Below, piece by piece: positions 1 to 8,594 of a stretch of 53,851 nucleotides of DNA; the first letter of the stretch is position 1; every line of letters begins with the position of its first letter. The notes beneath the pieces were generated by a model that saw nothing but the letters and a program-made list of their open reading frames with translations, searched no databases and was not told the DNA's origin. The stretch is from DAIDKA01 sp036498905 (lineage in GTDB: Bacteria > Pseudomonadota > Gammaproteobacteria > Steroidobacterales > Steroidobacteraceae): contig DASYER010000061.1 in assembly GCA_036498905.1 (NCBI GenBank), positions 1 through 53,851 of the forward strand. Direction: 5' to 3'. The position numbers and the translations under genes are program-made.

Positions 1-1603
1 CATTGGCGGCGCGCTGGATCATCACGGGATCAAGGATCGGCCTGCCCTTGTCGTTGGCCTCACGCACATGCTTGTTGAACCCGGCGATATTGCGCACGCC
101 GATCGCCGCCATCAGCTGGTAGCGCCGTTCCATTTCGGCGACCGACCAACGCAGCGCATTGGCGGCCTGCTTCATGTCCGTGACCACCGGCGCGAGCAGG
201 TGCGGGATGCCTTCGTAGACCGACAGTTCGAGCATTTTCGGATCGATCATGATCAGGCGCACATGCTCGGCCGTCGCCTTGTACAGCAGCGACAGCACCA
301 TCGCGTTGATGCCGACCGACTTGCCCGATCCGGTCGTGCCGGCGATCAGCAGATGCGGCATCTTTGCCAGGTCCGCGACCATCGCCTGCCCGGCAATGTC
401 CTTGCCCAAAGCCAGCGCGAGGGGCGAAGCCACATCATCGTAGGCCTTGGAGCGCAGGATCTCGCCCAGGGTGACCAGTTCGCGCTTCTCGTTGGCGATT
501 TCCAGGCCCATGACCGACTTGCCGGGAATGACCTCCACGACTCGTACGCTCATCACCGACAGCGCGCGCGCCAGATCCTTGGCGAGCGTGGTGATCTGGC
601 TGGCCTTGACCCCCGGGGCCGGGCGCAACTCGAATCGCGTGACCACCGGACCGGGCTGCACCGCGACCACTTCGGCTTCGACGCCGAAGTCACGCAGTTT
701 GATCTCAACGAGACGCGACATCGCCTCGAGCGCCTCAGGTGCGTACAGGGGCTTATGCGGCGGCGGGTCATCGAGCAGATTCAGGGCCGGCAGTTCACCG
801 GGCTTGGTCGCCCCGAACAGCGGCACCTGGCGCTCCTTCTCGACCCGTTCGCTCTTGATCACCGCCGGAGGTGGTGCCTCGATACGGGGTGGCTTGCGGG
901 TCGCGGCCTTCTTCACTTCCGTTTCCACGCTGACCTTGCGCGCCTCGCGCCGCCCGCGCCCCTCGGCGGCCTCTCGGCGCGAGACGACCTTGGCGCGCAC
1001 CAAAGCCACCGCCCCCCAGCTCCAGGCACCGAGCCGATCCATGACCGTCAGCCACGACACCCCCAAGGACAAGGAGGCGCCGGCCATCCAGGCGGCCAGC
1101 ATGAGCAATGTCGCGCCGAGGAAATCAAGGCCGGCCTTCAGTCCCCTGCCGACGGTATCGCCGATGGCGCCGCCGGCCGTGTGCGGCATGCCCGCATCCG
1201 ACCAGTGCAGAGTCGCCAGCCCGCAGCTGGCGACCAGCAGCAGGACGAACCCGGCGACGCGCACCGCGGTATTGGCCCGCGAGGCCTGTTCGACCTTGCG
1301 GCCGCTGCGGAACAGGCTCCAGGTGACCAGGCCGATCATCACCGGGAACAGAAAGGCGGGGCGCCCGAAAATGTAGAACAGCAGATCGGCGAACCAGGCG
1401 CCGATGGGGCCGATGCGGTTGTGGATGGTGGTCGAGTCGGTGAGCTTCGACCAGCCCGGATCATTGGTGTTGTAGGTCGCCAGGGCCACCAGCAGCACCA
1501 GGCCGGCGACCGCCAATGCGATGACTGCGCTCTCGCGCAGGCCGCGGCTGACCGCCGCTGAGAAGCGATTGGCGCCCCGGACGTGCACGGTGGTTTCGGC
1601 CAA
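1..1603 (-). CDS. ftsK: DNA translocase FtsK, 3' end outside window
   Basis: FtsK is a septum-anchored, ATP-driven DNA pump that clears and aligns chromosome termini at division. About 534 N-terminal residues are in the window; the gene continues past base 1. Several hydrophobic segments within roughly the first 180 residues form the membrane anchor, followed by a short Lys/Arg/Glu-rich linker and the alpha/beta motor domain. The Walker A motif GTTGSGKS lies near residue 419, and a Walker B-like LIMIDPKM follows. I chose the TTG start at 1603 because an AAGGA sits about 8 nt upstream and the protein then begins MAETTVHVRG just before the first membrane segment; no in-frame ATG fits. The linker is much shorter than in E. 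coli FtsK, as in many other bacteria. It diverges from trxB. Confidence 0.95.
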   Translation of the reverse strand, partial: MAETTVHVRGANRFSAAVSRGLRESAVIALAVAGLVLLVALATYNTNDPGWSKLTDSTTIHNRIGPIGAWFADLLFYIFGRPAFLFPVMIGLVTWSLFRSGRKVEQASRANTAVRVAGFVLLLVASCGLATLHWSDAGMPHTAGGAIGDTVGRGLKAGLDFLGATLLMLAAWMAGASLSLGVSWLTVMDRLGAWSWGAVALVRAKVVSRREAAEGRGRREARKVSVETEVKKAATRKPPRIEAPPPAVIKSERVEKERQVPLFGATKPGELPALNLLDDPPPHKPLYAPEALEAMSRLVEIKLRDFGVEAEVVAVQPGPVVTRFELRPAPGVKASQITTLAKDLARALSVMSVRVVEVIPGKSVMGLEIANEKRELVTLGEILRSKAYDDVASPLALALGKDIAGQAMVADLAKMPHLLIAGTTGSGKSVGINAMVLSLLYKATAEHVRLIMIDPKMLELSVYEGIPHLLAPVVTDMKQAANALRWSVAEMERRYQLMAAIGVRNIAGFNKHVREANDKGRPILDPVMIQRAAN

Positions 1604-1642
1604 AATGTATCCTTGGAAAGGTAACGATTGCGTAGGCGCTTG

Positions 1643-1672
1643 ATTTTATGGGTGCTGGGACCCACGCAACAA
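1643..1672 (-). promoter_or_regulatory. Putative sigma70 promoter of ftsK
   Basis: Read on the minus strand, TTGTTG (1672-1667) and TAAAAT (1648-1643) are separated by 18 bp and point toward the ftsK start about 40 bp away. The predicted leader is about 30 nt and carries the AAGGA ribosome site. No equally good promoter for trxB was found in the same divergent gap. Prediction is from consensus match only. Confidence 0.5.
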
Positions 1673-1717
1673 GCGACGCGCTAGTATCTGAAAGCGTATG
1701 TCAAAGGACGATTATAC

Positions 1718-2668
1718 ATGTCGACTACACGGCACAGCCGTCTCATCATTCTGGGTTCCGGTCCGGCCGGCTACAGCGCCGCGGTGTACGCCGCGAGGGC
1801 CAATCGTGCCCCCCTGCTGATCACCGGCGTCGAGCAGGGCGGCCAGCTTATGACCACGACCGAAGTGGACAACTGGCCGGGGGATGTCGAGGGGCTGCAG
1901 GGTCCGGCGCTGATGGAGCGCATGCGCCGCCATGCCGAGCGCTTTGCCACCGAAATCGTCAATGACCATATCCACACGGCGCACCTGAGCGAGCGACCCA
2001 TCCGGCTGCAGGGCGATTCGACCCACTACACCTGCGATGCCCTCATCATCGCCACCGGAGCTACGGCCAAGTACCTGGGCCTGCCCTCCGAGGAGCGCAA
2101 CCGCGGTCGTGGCGTGTCTGCGTGCGCCACCTGCGATGGCTTCTTCTTCCGCGGCCAGCGCGTCGCCGTCGTCGGTGGTGGCAACACCGCGGTCGAGGAA
2201 GCGCTGTATCTGTCGCACATCACCGCGCACGTGACCCTGGTGCACCGACGCGACAAGCTGCGCGCGGAGAAGATCATGCAGGATCGGCTGTTTGCCCAGG
2301 AGCGCGCCGGCAAGGTGAGCATTCTGTGGAGCCATGCGGTCGAGGAAGTCCTGGACGATGGCCACGGCGTCAATGGCCTCAAAGTTCGCGGCATCGATAC
2401 GAAAGATCACAAAGTGATCCCGGTCACCGGCGTGTTCATCGCCATCGGCCATTCGCCGAATACCCAGATCTTTGCCGGCCAGCTGGACATGCATGACGGG
2501 TACATCCAGGTGACGAGCGGTGCGGCCGGCAACGCCACGGCAACCAGCATCGCCGGGGTCTTTGCCGCGGGCGATGTGGCCGACCATGTATACCGGCAGG
2601 CCATCACCTCGGCCGGCTCCGGTTGCATGGCGGCGCTGGACGCGGATCGCTTCCTCGAAAGCCACTAG
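1718..2668 (+). CDS. trxB: Thioredoxin reductase TrxB
   Basis: NADPH-dependent flavoenzyme of the cytosol that reduces thioredoxin. The protein is 316 aa, the normal length. An N-terminal FAD-binding GSGPAGYSAA motif (about residue 13) is followed by the redox-active CATC at residues 136-139 and then the NADPH-binding VVGGGNTAVEEA motif. The C-terminal GVFAAGDVAD motif closes the FAD site. The ATG at 1718 has AAAGGA about 9 nt upstream. The next gene starts 14 bp after its stop, so the two may be cotranscribed, leading on through aat to infA. In many gammaproteobacteria trxB also lies close to aat, infA and clpA. Confidence 0.97.
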   Translation: MSTTRHSRLIILGSGPAGYSAAVYAARANRAPLLITGVEQGGQLMTTTEVDNWPGDVEGLQGPALMERMRRHAERFATEIVNDHIHTAHLSERPIRLQGDSTHYTCDALIIATGATAKYLGLPSEERNRGRGVSACATCDGFFFRGQRVAVVGGGNTAVEEALYLSHITAHVTLVHRRDKLRAEKIMQDRLFAQERAGKVSILWSHAVEEVLDDGHGVNGLKVRGIDTKDHKVIPVTGVFIAIGHSPNTQIFAGQLDMHDGYIQVTSGAAGNATATSIAGVFAAGDVADHVYRQAITSAGSGCMAALDADRFLESH

Positions 2669-2682
2669 CGCACAAGGGGAAC

Positions 2683-3819
2683 ATGCTCGCCCGCCAGTAC
2701 ACCCATATCGATCAACTGGACAGCCAAGCCTGGAACGCGCTGGAGGGCACCGATGTGCCCTTTCTGCGTCATGAGTTCCTGGCGGCTCTCGAGCATACCG
2801 GGTGCGTGGGCCCCGGCACCGGTTGGAGCCCCGTCTACATCACTTTGCATGATGAGGCGGGTCTGGCCGCCGCTGCGCCGGCCTTCATCAAAGCCCATTC
2901 CTACGGCGAGTTCGTGTTCGATTTCTCCTGGGCCGAGGCCTATTCACACTTCGGCCGCTCGTATTACCCGAAGCTGTCCGTGTGCGTGCCGTTCACGCCG
3001 GCGACCGGCGCGCGCCTGCTGGTGCGGCCGGGGCTGGACGGTCCGCTGGTACGCCGCCGCCTCGCCAAGGCCATCGAGGAGTTCGTCGCCGCGCAGCACC
3101 TGTCCTCGGCCCACGCGCTGTTCTTCGACGAACCGGCCCGCGAGGTCTTCGAGCAGGCCGGATGGCTGCTGCGTCGGGACTGCCAGTTTCACTGGACCAA
3201 CCAGAACTTCACCGATTTCGATCAGTACCTGGCGACCTTCACGGCCGAGAAGCGCAAGAAGGCGCGCCGCGAACGGCGGCGGGTGCACGAAGCCGGCATC
3301 CACTTCGAGACCCGATTCGGCTCCGATATCGGCGAATCCCTGCTCGACACGGTCTACCGCTTTCACCGCGGCACCTTCCTGCGTCACGGCCACGACCCTT
3401 ATCTGTCGCGCGAGTTCTTCACGCAGATCGCGCGCACGATGGGTGAGGCGCTAATGTTCAAGATCGCCATGCACGGCTCCAAACCCGTGGCCGCCGCGAT
3501 ATTCTTCTGGTGCCAGGAGGCGCTGTACGGGCGTTATTGGGGGGCAGCCGAAGAGCACCACAGCCTGCACTTCGAGACCTGCTACCACCAGGGCATCGAG
3601 TTTTGCATCGAGCGCGGCATCCGCCGCTTCGAACCGGGCACGCAGGGCGAACACAAGGTCGCGAGGGGCTTCGCGCCTACCCTGACCTGGTCGGCACACT
3701 ACATCGGTGACCGGCGCTTCCGCGCGGCCGTGCGCGACTATCTGGTGCGCGAAGGGGCGGCCGTCGATGCCTACGCGATCCAGGTCGCCGGGCACGTCCC
3801 CTATCGCCGCGGGACATGA
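2683..3819 (+). CDS. COG3146 / DUF482 family predicted N-acyltransferase
   Basis: A 378-aa protein of the FemAB/GNAT-like superfamily (COG3146, DUF482). Its substrate is not established for the family, so no reaction is assigned. Visible family-like stretches are FDFSWAEAYSHFGRSYYPKL near residue 75, a basic EKRKKARRERRRV segment near residue 190, and the C-terminal RRFEPGTQGEHKVARGF. The ATG at 2683 was chosen because an AGGGGA precedes it and an earlier in-frame codon would overlap trxB. Its stop overlaps the aat start as ATGA, so aat is probably translationally coupled to it. Confidence 0.82.
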   Translation: MLARQYTHIDQLDSQAWNALEGTDVPFLRHEFLAALEHTGCVGPGTGWSPVYITLHDEAGLAAAAPAFIKAHSYGEFVFDFSWAEAYSHFGRSYYPKLSVCVPFTPATGARLLVRPGLDGPLVRRRLAKAIEEFVAAQHLSSAHALFFDEPAREVFEQAGWLLRRDCQFHWTNQNFTDFDQYLATFTAEKRKKARRERRRVHEAGIHFETRFGSDIGESLLDTVYRFHRGTFLRHGHDPYLSREFFTQIARTMGEALMFKIAMHGSKPVAAAIFFWCQEALYGRYWGAAEEHHSLHFETCYHQGIEFCIERGIRRFEPGTQGEHKVARGFAPTLTWSAHYIGDRRFRAAVRDYLVREGAAVDAYAIQVAGHVPYRRGT

Positions 3820-4520
3820 AAACGATCACGTGGCTGTCCCCGAGCGATCCCCCGGATCACTTTCCCCCCACCGAACGGGCCCTGGATGATCCGGCGGGCC
3901 TGCTGGCCGCCGGCGGGGACCTGTCCACGGCGCGGCTGCTCGCGGCCTACCAGCGCGGCATCTTTCCCTGGTATTCGGAAGGTCAACCGGTACTGTGGTG
4001 GTCGCCTGACCCGCGCGCCGTGCTGCTGCCGGGCGAATTCCGCCTTACCCGCAGCCTGGCCAAGACCTTGCGCAATCGCGGCTTCCTGCCGCGGATCAAC
4101 CAGAACTTTCCGGGTGTAATCGAGGGTTGCGCGGCACCGCGCGCGCGCAGTCCCGGCACCTGGCTATTGCCCGAAATGCGTGCCGCCTACCTCGAACTGC
4201 ATGCGCTGGGCGTCGCCCACAGCTTTGAGACCTGGCTCGATGACACCCTGGTCGGGGGTCTTTATGGCATCCGGCTGGGAAATGTCTTCTTCGGCGAGTC
4301 GATGTTCAGCACCGAACGCGACGCCTCGAAGGCCGCCCTGGCGCATCTGGTCGAGTATTGCCGCTCCCAGGGGGTCGTGGTCATTGACTGCCAACTCCCC
4401 TCGCGGCACCTGCAGAGCATGGGCAGCCGGCTCATCTCCCGCGCACTGTTTCAGGGTCTTCTGCGCGAGCACATTGCAATGGGGGCGGGGTTTGGGCAAT
4501 ATCCGCGCCCCAATGTCTAA
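3816..4520 (+). CDS. aat: Leucyl/phenylalanyl-tRNA--protein transferase
   Basis: Aat adds Leu or Phe from aminoacyl-tRNA to proteins that begin with Lys or Arg, creating N-degrons for ClpS/ClpAP. The protein is 234 aa, typical for the family. Family landmarks are the N-terminal FPPTERALDDPAGLLAAGGDLS, the YQRGIFPWYSEGQPVLWWSPDPRAV region (residues about 46-70), and FFGESMFSTERDASKAAL near residue 160. It overlaps the upstream gene by 4 nt (ATGA) and the downstream infA by 8 nt. ClpS and ClpA, which act later in the same pathway, are encoded immediately beyond infA on the other strand. Confidence 0.96.
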   Translation: MKTITWLSPSDPPDHFPPTERALDDPAGLLAAGGDLSTARLLAAYQRGIFPWYSEGQPVLWWSPDPRAVLLPGEFRLTRSLAKTLRNRGFLPRINQNFPGVIEGCAAPRARSPGTWLLPEMRAAYLELHALGVAHSFETWLDDTLVGGLYGIRLGNVFFGESMFSTERDASKAALAHLVEYCRSQGVVVIDCQLPSRHLQSMGSRLISRALFQGLLREHIAMGAGFGQYPRPNV

Positions 4521-4731
4521 AGAAGATGCGATTCAAATGGAGGGCGAGGTCGTCGAGACTTTGCCCAATACCACCTTCCGCGTGAAGCTCAAGAACGGTC
4601 ACGTCGTGACTGCTCATATTTCGGGCAAAATGCGCAAGAACTACATCCGCATCCTCACCGGAGATGCGGTGACCGTCGAAATGACTCCCTACGACCTGTC
4701 CAAGGGTCGCATCATCTACCGCGGCCGCTAG
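4513..4731 (+). CDS. infA: Translation initiation factor IF-1
   Basis: IF-1 binds the ribosomal A site with IF-2 and IF-3 during initiation. The 72-aa protein is a single S1-like OB fold of the standard length, starting MSKEDAIQMEGEVVETLPNT and ending GRIIYRGR. The ATG at 4513 lies inside the last codons of aat (8-nt overlap), so expression probably depends on aat translation or on a promoter inside aat. A GC-rich hairpin follows the stop, and clpA converges from the other side. Confidence 0.97.
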   Translation: MSKEDAIQMEGEVVETLPNTTFRVKLKNGHVVTAHISGKMRKNYIRILTGDAVTVEMTPYDLSKGRIIYRGR

Positions 4732-4739
4732 CGCGCGCG

Positions 4740-4757
4740 GCCGGCCTTTAGGCCGGC
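4740..4757. terminator. GC-rich hairpin between convergent infA and clpA
   Basis: Seven-base arms GCCGGCC and GGCCGGC flank a TTTA loop. The loop contains the TAA stop of clpA (minus strand). Neither side has a clear U-tract, so intrinsic termination is uncertain, but the position between two convergent stops fits a transcript-end hairpin for both genes. Confidence 0.5.
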
Positions 4758-7012
4758 ACCACCTGTTGTGACGGCTGGATGTCCAGGGCGAGTTTTGACT
4801 CATCCTCGGCCACCGTCACACGCACGTTGCCGCCGCCCACCAGCCGCCCGAACAGCAGCTCCTCGGCCAACGGACGCTTGATGTATTCCTGAATGACCCG
4901 CGCCATGGGGCGCGCGCCCATTTTCGGATCGTACCCCTTGATCGCAATCCAGTGCCGCGCGGCATCGTCGAGCGTGAGGTTCACGCCCTTCTGTTCCAGC
5001 TGCGCTTCGATTTCGACAATCAGCTTGTCCACGACGCGTTCGATGGTCGTACCGTCGAGCGCCGCGAACTGGATGATGGCGTCAATCCGGTTGCGGAACT
5101 CCGGCGAGAACAGCCGCCGCACCGCCTCCATGCCATCGGTGGCATGGTCCGCGTGCGTGAAACCGATCGACGGACGATTCATCTCCTGTGCCCCGGCGTT
5201 GGTGGTCATCACGATGATCACGTGCCTGAAATCAGCCTTGCGGCCGTTGTTGTCGGTGAGGGTGCCGTGATCCATGACCTGCAGCAGCAGATTGAACACA
5301 TCCGGATGGGCCTTCTCGATCTCATCCAGCAGCAGCACGCAGTGCGGATGCTTGGAGATGGCTTCGGTCAGCAGCCCGCCCTGATCAAATCCGACATAGC
5401 CCGGAGGCGCGCCAATCAGACGCGAGACGGTGTGGCGCTCCATGTACTCGGACATGTCGAAGCGGATGAACTCGATCCCCATGGCAATGGCCAGCTGGCG
5501 GGTCACTTCGGTCTTGCCGACGCCGGTGGGGCCTGCGAACAGGAAACTGCCGACCGGCTTGCGCTGATCGCCCAGGCCGGAGCGGGCCATCTTGATCGAC
5601 GATGAGAGCGCCTCGATGGCCTTGTCCTGACCGAAGATCACCAGCTTCAGATTGCGCTCGAGCGTCTTGAGCACCTCCCGGTCCGAGGAGGAAACGCTCT
5701 TGGCGGGAATGCGCGCGATGCGCGCCACCACATCCTCGATGTGGCGAACCTCAACGGTGGATTCGCGCTCGCCCACGGGCTTCAGCCGCAGGCGCGCCCC
5801 GGCCTCATCGACCACATCGATGGCCTTGTCGGGCATGTGCCGATCGTTGATGTGTCGCGCCGCAAGTTCAGCGGCGGCAATCAAGGCAGCATCGGCGTAC
5901 TTGATCGAATGATGCTCCTCGAAGCGCGGCTTCAGACCCTGCAGGATCTCGATGGTCTCCGATACCGTCGGCTCGATGACATCGATCTTCTGGAAGCGAC
6001 GCGCCAGCGCGTGATCCTTCTCAAAGATGCCGCGATATTCCTGGTAGGTGGTCGAGCCGATGCAGCGCAGCTCGCCGTTGGTGAGCACGGGTTTGATCAG
6101 GTTCGAGGCATCCATCACGCCCCCGGAGGCGGCGCCGGCGCCGATCACGGTGTGGATCTCATCGATGAACAGGATCGCGCCCGGAATCTTCTTCAACTCC
6201 GTGATCACGCCTTTCAGGCGCTTCTCGAAGTCACCGCGATACTTGGTGCCCGCGATCAGCGAGCCCATGTCGAGCGAATAGATGGTGCAGTCGGAGAGCA
6301 CGTCGGGAACCTTGCCTTCGACGATGAGACGCGCGAGGCCTTCGGCGATGGCCGTCTTGCCGACACCGGCTTCCCCGACGTAGAGCGGATTGTTCTTGCG
6401 TCGGCGGCACAGAATCTCGATGGTGCGTTCCACCTCGAGCTTGCGGCCGATCAGAGGATCGATGCGTCCTTCCTGGGCCATGCGATTGAGGTTTGCCGCG
6501 TATTTCTCCAGCGCGCTGCCACCTTCACCGTCGCGCTCCGCCTCAGAAGTGGTCTCCTCGCGGTCGGTCTTCTCCTCGGCGATCTTCGACAGACCATGGG
6601 AGAGGTAGTTGACGACATCCAGGCGCGAAACGTTCTGGCGGTTCAGCAGGTAGACCGCGTGGCTCTGCTTTTCGCTGAAGATCGCGACCAGCACATTGCC
6701 GACGCCCACTTCCTTCTTGCCGCTGGACTGCACGTGGAACACCGCGCGCTGCAGGACGCGCTGGAATCCCAGTGTCGGCTGCACTTCGTTGTCCTCGGCC
6801 TCCTCGAGCTTCGGGGTCGACTGTTCCAGGTGATCCTTGAGCTCCTGCTTGAGCTTCACCAGGTCAGCGCCGCAGGCCTTGAGAATCTCGCGCACCTTCG
6901 GAGTATCGAGAATCGCGAGCAGCAGGTGCTCGACGGTCAGGTACTCGTGGCGAGCCTCCCGTGCCTGGTGGAACGCGTCATTCAGACAGTACTCAAGCTC
7001 GTTGGACAGCAC
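4748..7012 (-). CDS. clpA: ATP-dependent Clp protease ATP-binding subunit ClpA
   Basis: AAA+ unfoldase that feeds substrates, including ClpS-delivered N-degron proteins, into ClpP. The protein is 754 aa, the normal size. The N-terminal double-repeat domain (residues 1-140) is the ClpS docking site. The D1 Walker A GEAGVGKT is at 213-220 with Walker B ILFIDEIH near 280-287. The D2 Walker A GPTGVGKT is at 494-501 with VLLLDEIE near 560. The IGF loop at 616-618 is the ClpP contact. clpS lies 50 bp upstream on the same strand, so the two probably form an operon. clpP is not in the window. Confidence 0.97.
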   Translation of the reverse strand: MLSNELEYCLNDAFHQAREARHEYLTVEHLLLAILDTPKVREILKACGADLVKLKQELKDHLEQSTPKLEEAEDNEVQPTLGFQRVLQRAVFHVQSSGKKEVGVGNVLVAIFSEKQSHAVYLLNRQNVSRLDVVNYLSHGLSKIAEEKTDREETTSEAERDGEGGSALEKYAANLNRMAQEGRIDPLIGRKLEVERTIEILCRRRKNNPLYVGEAGVGKTAIAEGLARLIVEGKVPDVLSDCTIYSLDMGSLIAGTKYRGDFEKRLKGVITELKKIPGAILFIDEIHTVIGAGAASGGVMDASNLIKPVLTNGELRCIGSTTYQEYRGIFEKDHALARRFQKIDVIEPTVSETIEILQGLKPRFEEHHSIKYADAALIAAAELAARHINDRHMPDKAIDVVDEAGARLRLKPVGERESTVEVRHIEDVVARIARIPAKSVSSSDREVLKTLERNLKLVIFGQDKAIEALSSSIKMARSGLGDQRKPVGSFLFAGPTGVGKTEVTRQLAIAMGIEFIRFDMSEYMERHTVSRLIGAPPGYVGFDQGGLLTEAISKHPHCVLLLDEIEKAHPDVFNLLLQVMDHGTLTDNNGRKADFRHVIIVMTTNAGAQEMNRPSIGFTHADHATDGMEAVRRLFSPEFRNRIDAIIQFAALDGTTIERVVDKLIVEIEAQLEQKGVNLTLDDAARHWIAIKGYDPKMGARPMARVIQEYIKRPLAEELLFGRLVGGGNVRVTVAEDESKLALDIQPSQQVVPA

Positions 7013-7062
7013 GTTAACTACGCCTTCTGCAACCCATTCGGGTTAAGCAAGTTGTGATTTCC

Positions 7063-7383
7063 TTACGCCTCTTCAAGTGTGCACATCAGGGGATGCTGAT
7101 TATCGCGTGCATAGCCTGTCACTTCCGCCACCTTAGTTTCTGCGATCTCGAACGTAAATACCCCACACACGCCCTTACCTTTGGTGTGCACCTCAAGCAT
7201 GATCCGCGTGGCGGTCGGCCGGTTGAGGCTGAAGAACTTTTCGAGCACCTCGACGACAAATTCCATCGGGGTGTAATCATCATTGAGTAAGACCACCTGG
7301 TAGAGAGGCGGTTGCTTGACCTGGGGGCGCGCCTCTTCGACGGCGACACCGCCATCCTGGCGCGCGGGAAACGGATCCGACAT
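7063..7383 (-). CDS. clpS: ATP-dependent Clp protease adaptor ClpS
   Basis: ClpS recognises N-terminal Leu, Phe, Trp and Tyr and hands substrates to ClpA. The start at 7383 gives 106 aa beginning MSDPFPARQDGG, the standard ClpS length; longer in-frame reading upstream adds unrelated sequence. The core has the substrate pocket motif NDDYTPMEFVVEVLEKFF and the later MLEVHTKGKGVCG stretch, both family hallmarks. The N-terminal 25 residues are a flexible tail, as expected. It is followed by clpA on the same strand. Confidence 0.95.
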   Translation of the reverse strand: MSDPFPARQDGGVAVEEARPQVKQPPLYQVVLLNDDYTPMEFVVEVLEKFFSLNRPTATRIMLEVHTKGKGVCGVFTFEIAETKVAEVTGYARDNQHPLMCTLEEA

Positions 7384-7473
7384 GGTTCTCTTTATAGGGT
7401 TCCCAAAACCCCAGCACAAGGCCCCATTACTGTCTGCAAACGGACACAGTGAAACCAATTGGAAAACAATTGC

Positions 7474-7503
7474 TTGAGAGCAAAAGCGGAGCCCCATTAT
7501 GAT
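7474..7503 (+). promoter_or_regulatory. Putative sigma70 promoter of the gspCDEF operon
   Basis: TTGAGA (7474-7479) and TATGAT (7498-7503) are 18 bp apart. Transcription would start near 7510, giving a leader of about 75 nt before gspC. The gap between clpS and gspC is about 200 bp, enough for two divergent promoters. This is a consensus match only. Confidence 0.55.
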
Positions 7504-7584
7504 TGGGTTACCTGCCACAATGGCATTTTCGGGATGGCCGCCGCATCCATTGTGACCTTCAACGCCTGAGAGGCGAGTTCGACT

Positions 7585-8556
7585 ATGAGCACTATGTCGT
7601 GGCTTGACGCAGTGGGCCTGCCGGCCTCAGGTAGCCGGATGGCCGCGCGTGCGCCGCAATTGGCCGTCTGGGTCCTGGCTGCTGCGCTGGGCATCCAGGC
7701 CGCCGTCATCGTCACGCACCTGGCGGGTAGTGGCACGGGTCAGGGGCCGCGCAGCCAGACGGCGGCCATCGGCACCGCCCATGCCCCGCTCAACCTGGCC
7801 GCATTGAGCAACGGGCACCTGTTCGGCGCTGCGCCGGCACCGCCGCCGGTAAACGATGCGAACGCCCCGCCGACCAACATGCCGCTGGTCCTCACCGGCA
7901 TCATGGCGTCCACGGATCCGAAAAACGGGTTGGCGATCATCGGCACGACCGCAACCAATGCGAAGGTCTACCCGGTGGGCGAGCGGGTTCCGGGCAATGC
8001 GCAGGTCCATGCCATCTATCCCGATCGGGTGCTGCTGGAGCGCAACGGCGCCATCGAGGCATTGCTGCTGCCCGCCAAATTTGCCGGCGGCGGCGTGGCA
8101 CCGGCATTGCGGGCCGGTCCCTCGGCCCTGGACCGGATGCAGCGCGTCATTTCCAATGAACCCGGCCTGATTTCCGATGTCCTAAGGCCGCAGCCGGTCT
8201 TTGCCGAGGGCAAACTACGCGGTTACCGGGTCTATCCGGGTCGCAATACGCGGGCCTTTGCCGCCCTGGGGCTGCGAAATGGCGACCTCGTCCTGTCGAT
8301 AAACGGCACCGCGCTGGATGATCCCGCGCGCGGAAATGACATTTTCAGCAGCCTCGGCAACTCGGATCAGGCACGCGTCACGGTAATGCGCAACGGCCAG
8401 CAGCAAGATATCACCCTGAATATGTCGCAGGTCGCCAGTCAGGCCGAGCAGATCACTACGGGCAACGCTGACCAGAGCGCTGCCGGTACTCCCGCGTCAG
8501 AGCCGAATGCCGCGCCACAGCCCCAGCCCGGACGGCCGGCCCGGGACAGCCACTAG
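7585..8556 (+). CDS. gspC: Type II secretion inner-membrane protein GspC
   Basis: GspC links the inner-membrane platform to the secretin GspD. The 323-aa protein has a short cytoplasmic N terminus, one membrane segment (about residues 25-48, LAVWVLAAALGIQAAVIV), a proline-rich linker, and a homology region (about residues 70-160) containing LVLTGIMASTDPKNGLAIIG. A C-terminal PDZ-like domain (about residues 210-280) contains GLRNGDLVLSINGTAL. The tail is rich in Ala, Pro and Gln. gspD begins 38 bp later on the same strand. Confidence 0.92.
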   Translation: MSTMSWLDAVGLPASGSRMAARAPQLAVWVLAAALGIQAAVIVTHLAGSGTGQGPRSQTAAIGTAHAPLNLAALSNGHLFGAAPAPPPVNDANAPPTNMPLVLTGIMASTDPKNGLAIIGTTATNAKVYPVGERVPGNAQVHAIYPDRVLLERNGAIEALLLPAKFAGGGVAPALRAGPSALDRMQRVISNEPGLISDVLRPQPVFAEGKLRGYRVYPGRNTRAFAALGLRNGDLVLSINGTALDDPARGNDIFSSLGNSDQARVTVMRNGQQQDITLNMSQVASQAEQITTGNADQSAAGTPASEPNAAPQPQPGRPARDSH

Positions 8557-8594
8557 GGCCGCGCGGCGCCTTCAGCTTCCAAGGAATATTCTTG

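Noticed and set aside
68..1561. 497-codon open frame antisense to ftsK
   Set aside because: The minus strand reads as FtsK with membrane anchor and Walker A; the plus-strand frame is His/Arg/Gln-rich and meaningless.
4732..4747. tRNA-Ser between infA and clpA, as in E. coli (serW)
   Set aside because: Only 16 bp separate the two stops; there is no room for a tRNA.
5741..7057. 438-codon open frame antisense to clpA
   Set aside because: The sense strand encodes full-length ClpA with all motifs; the antisense protein has none.
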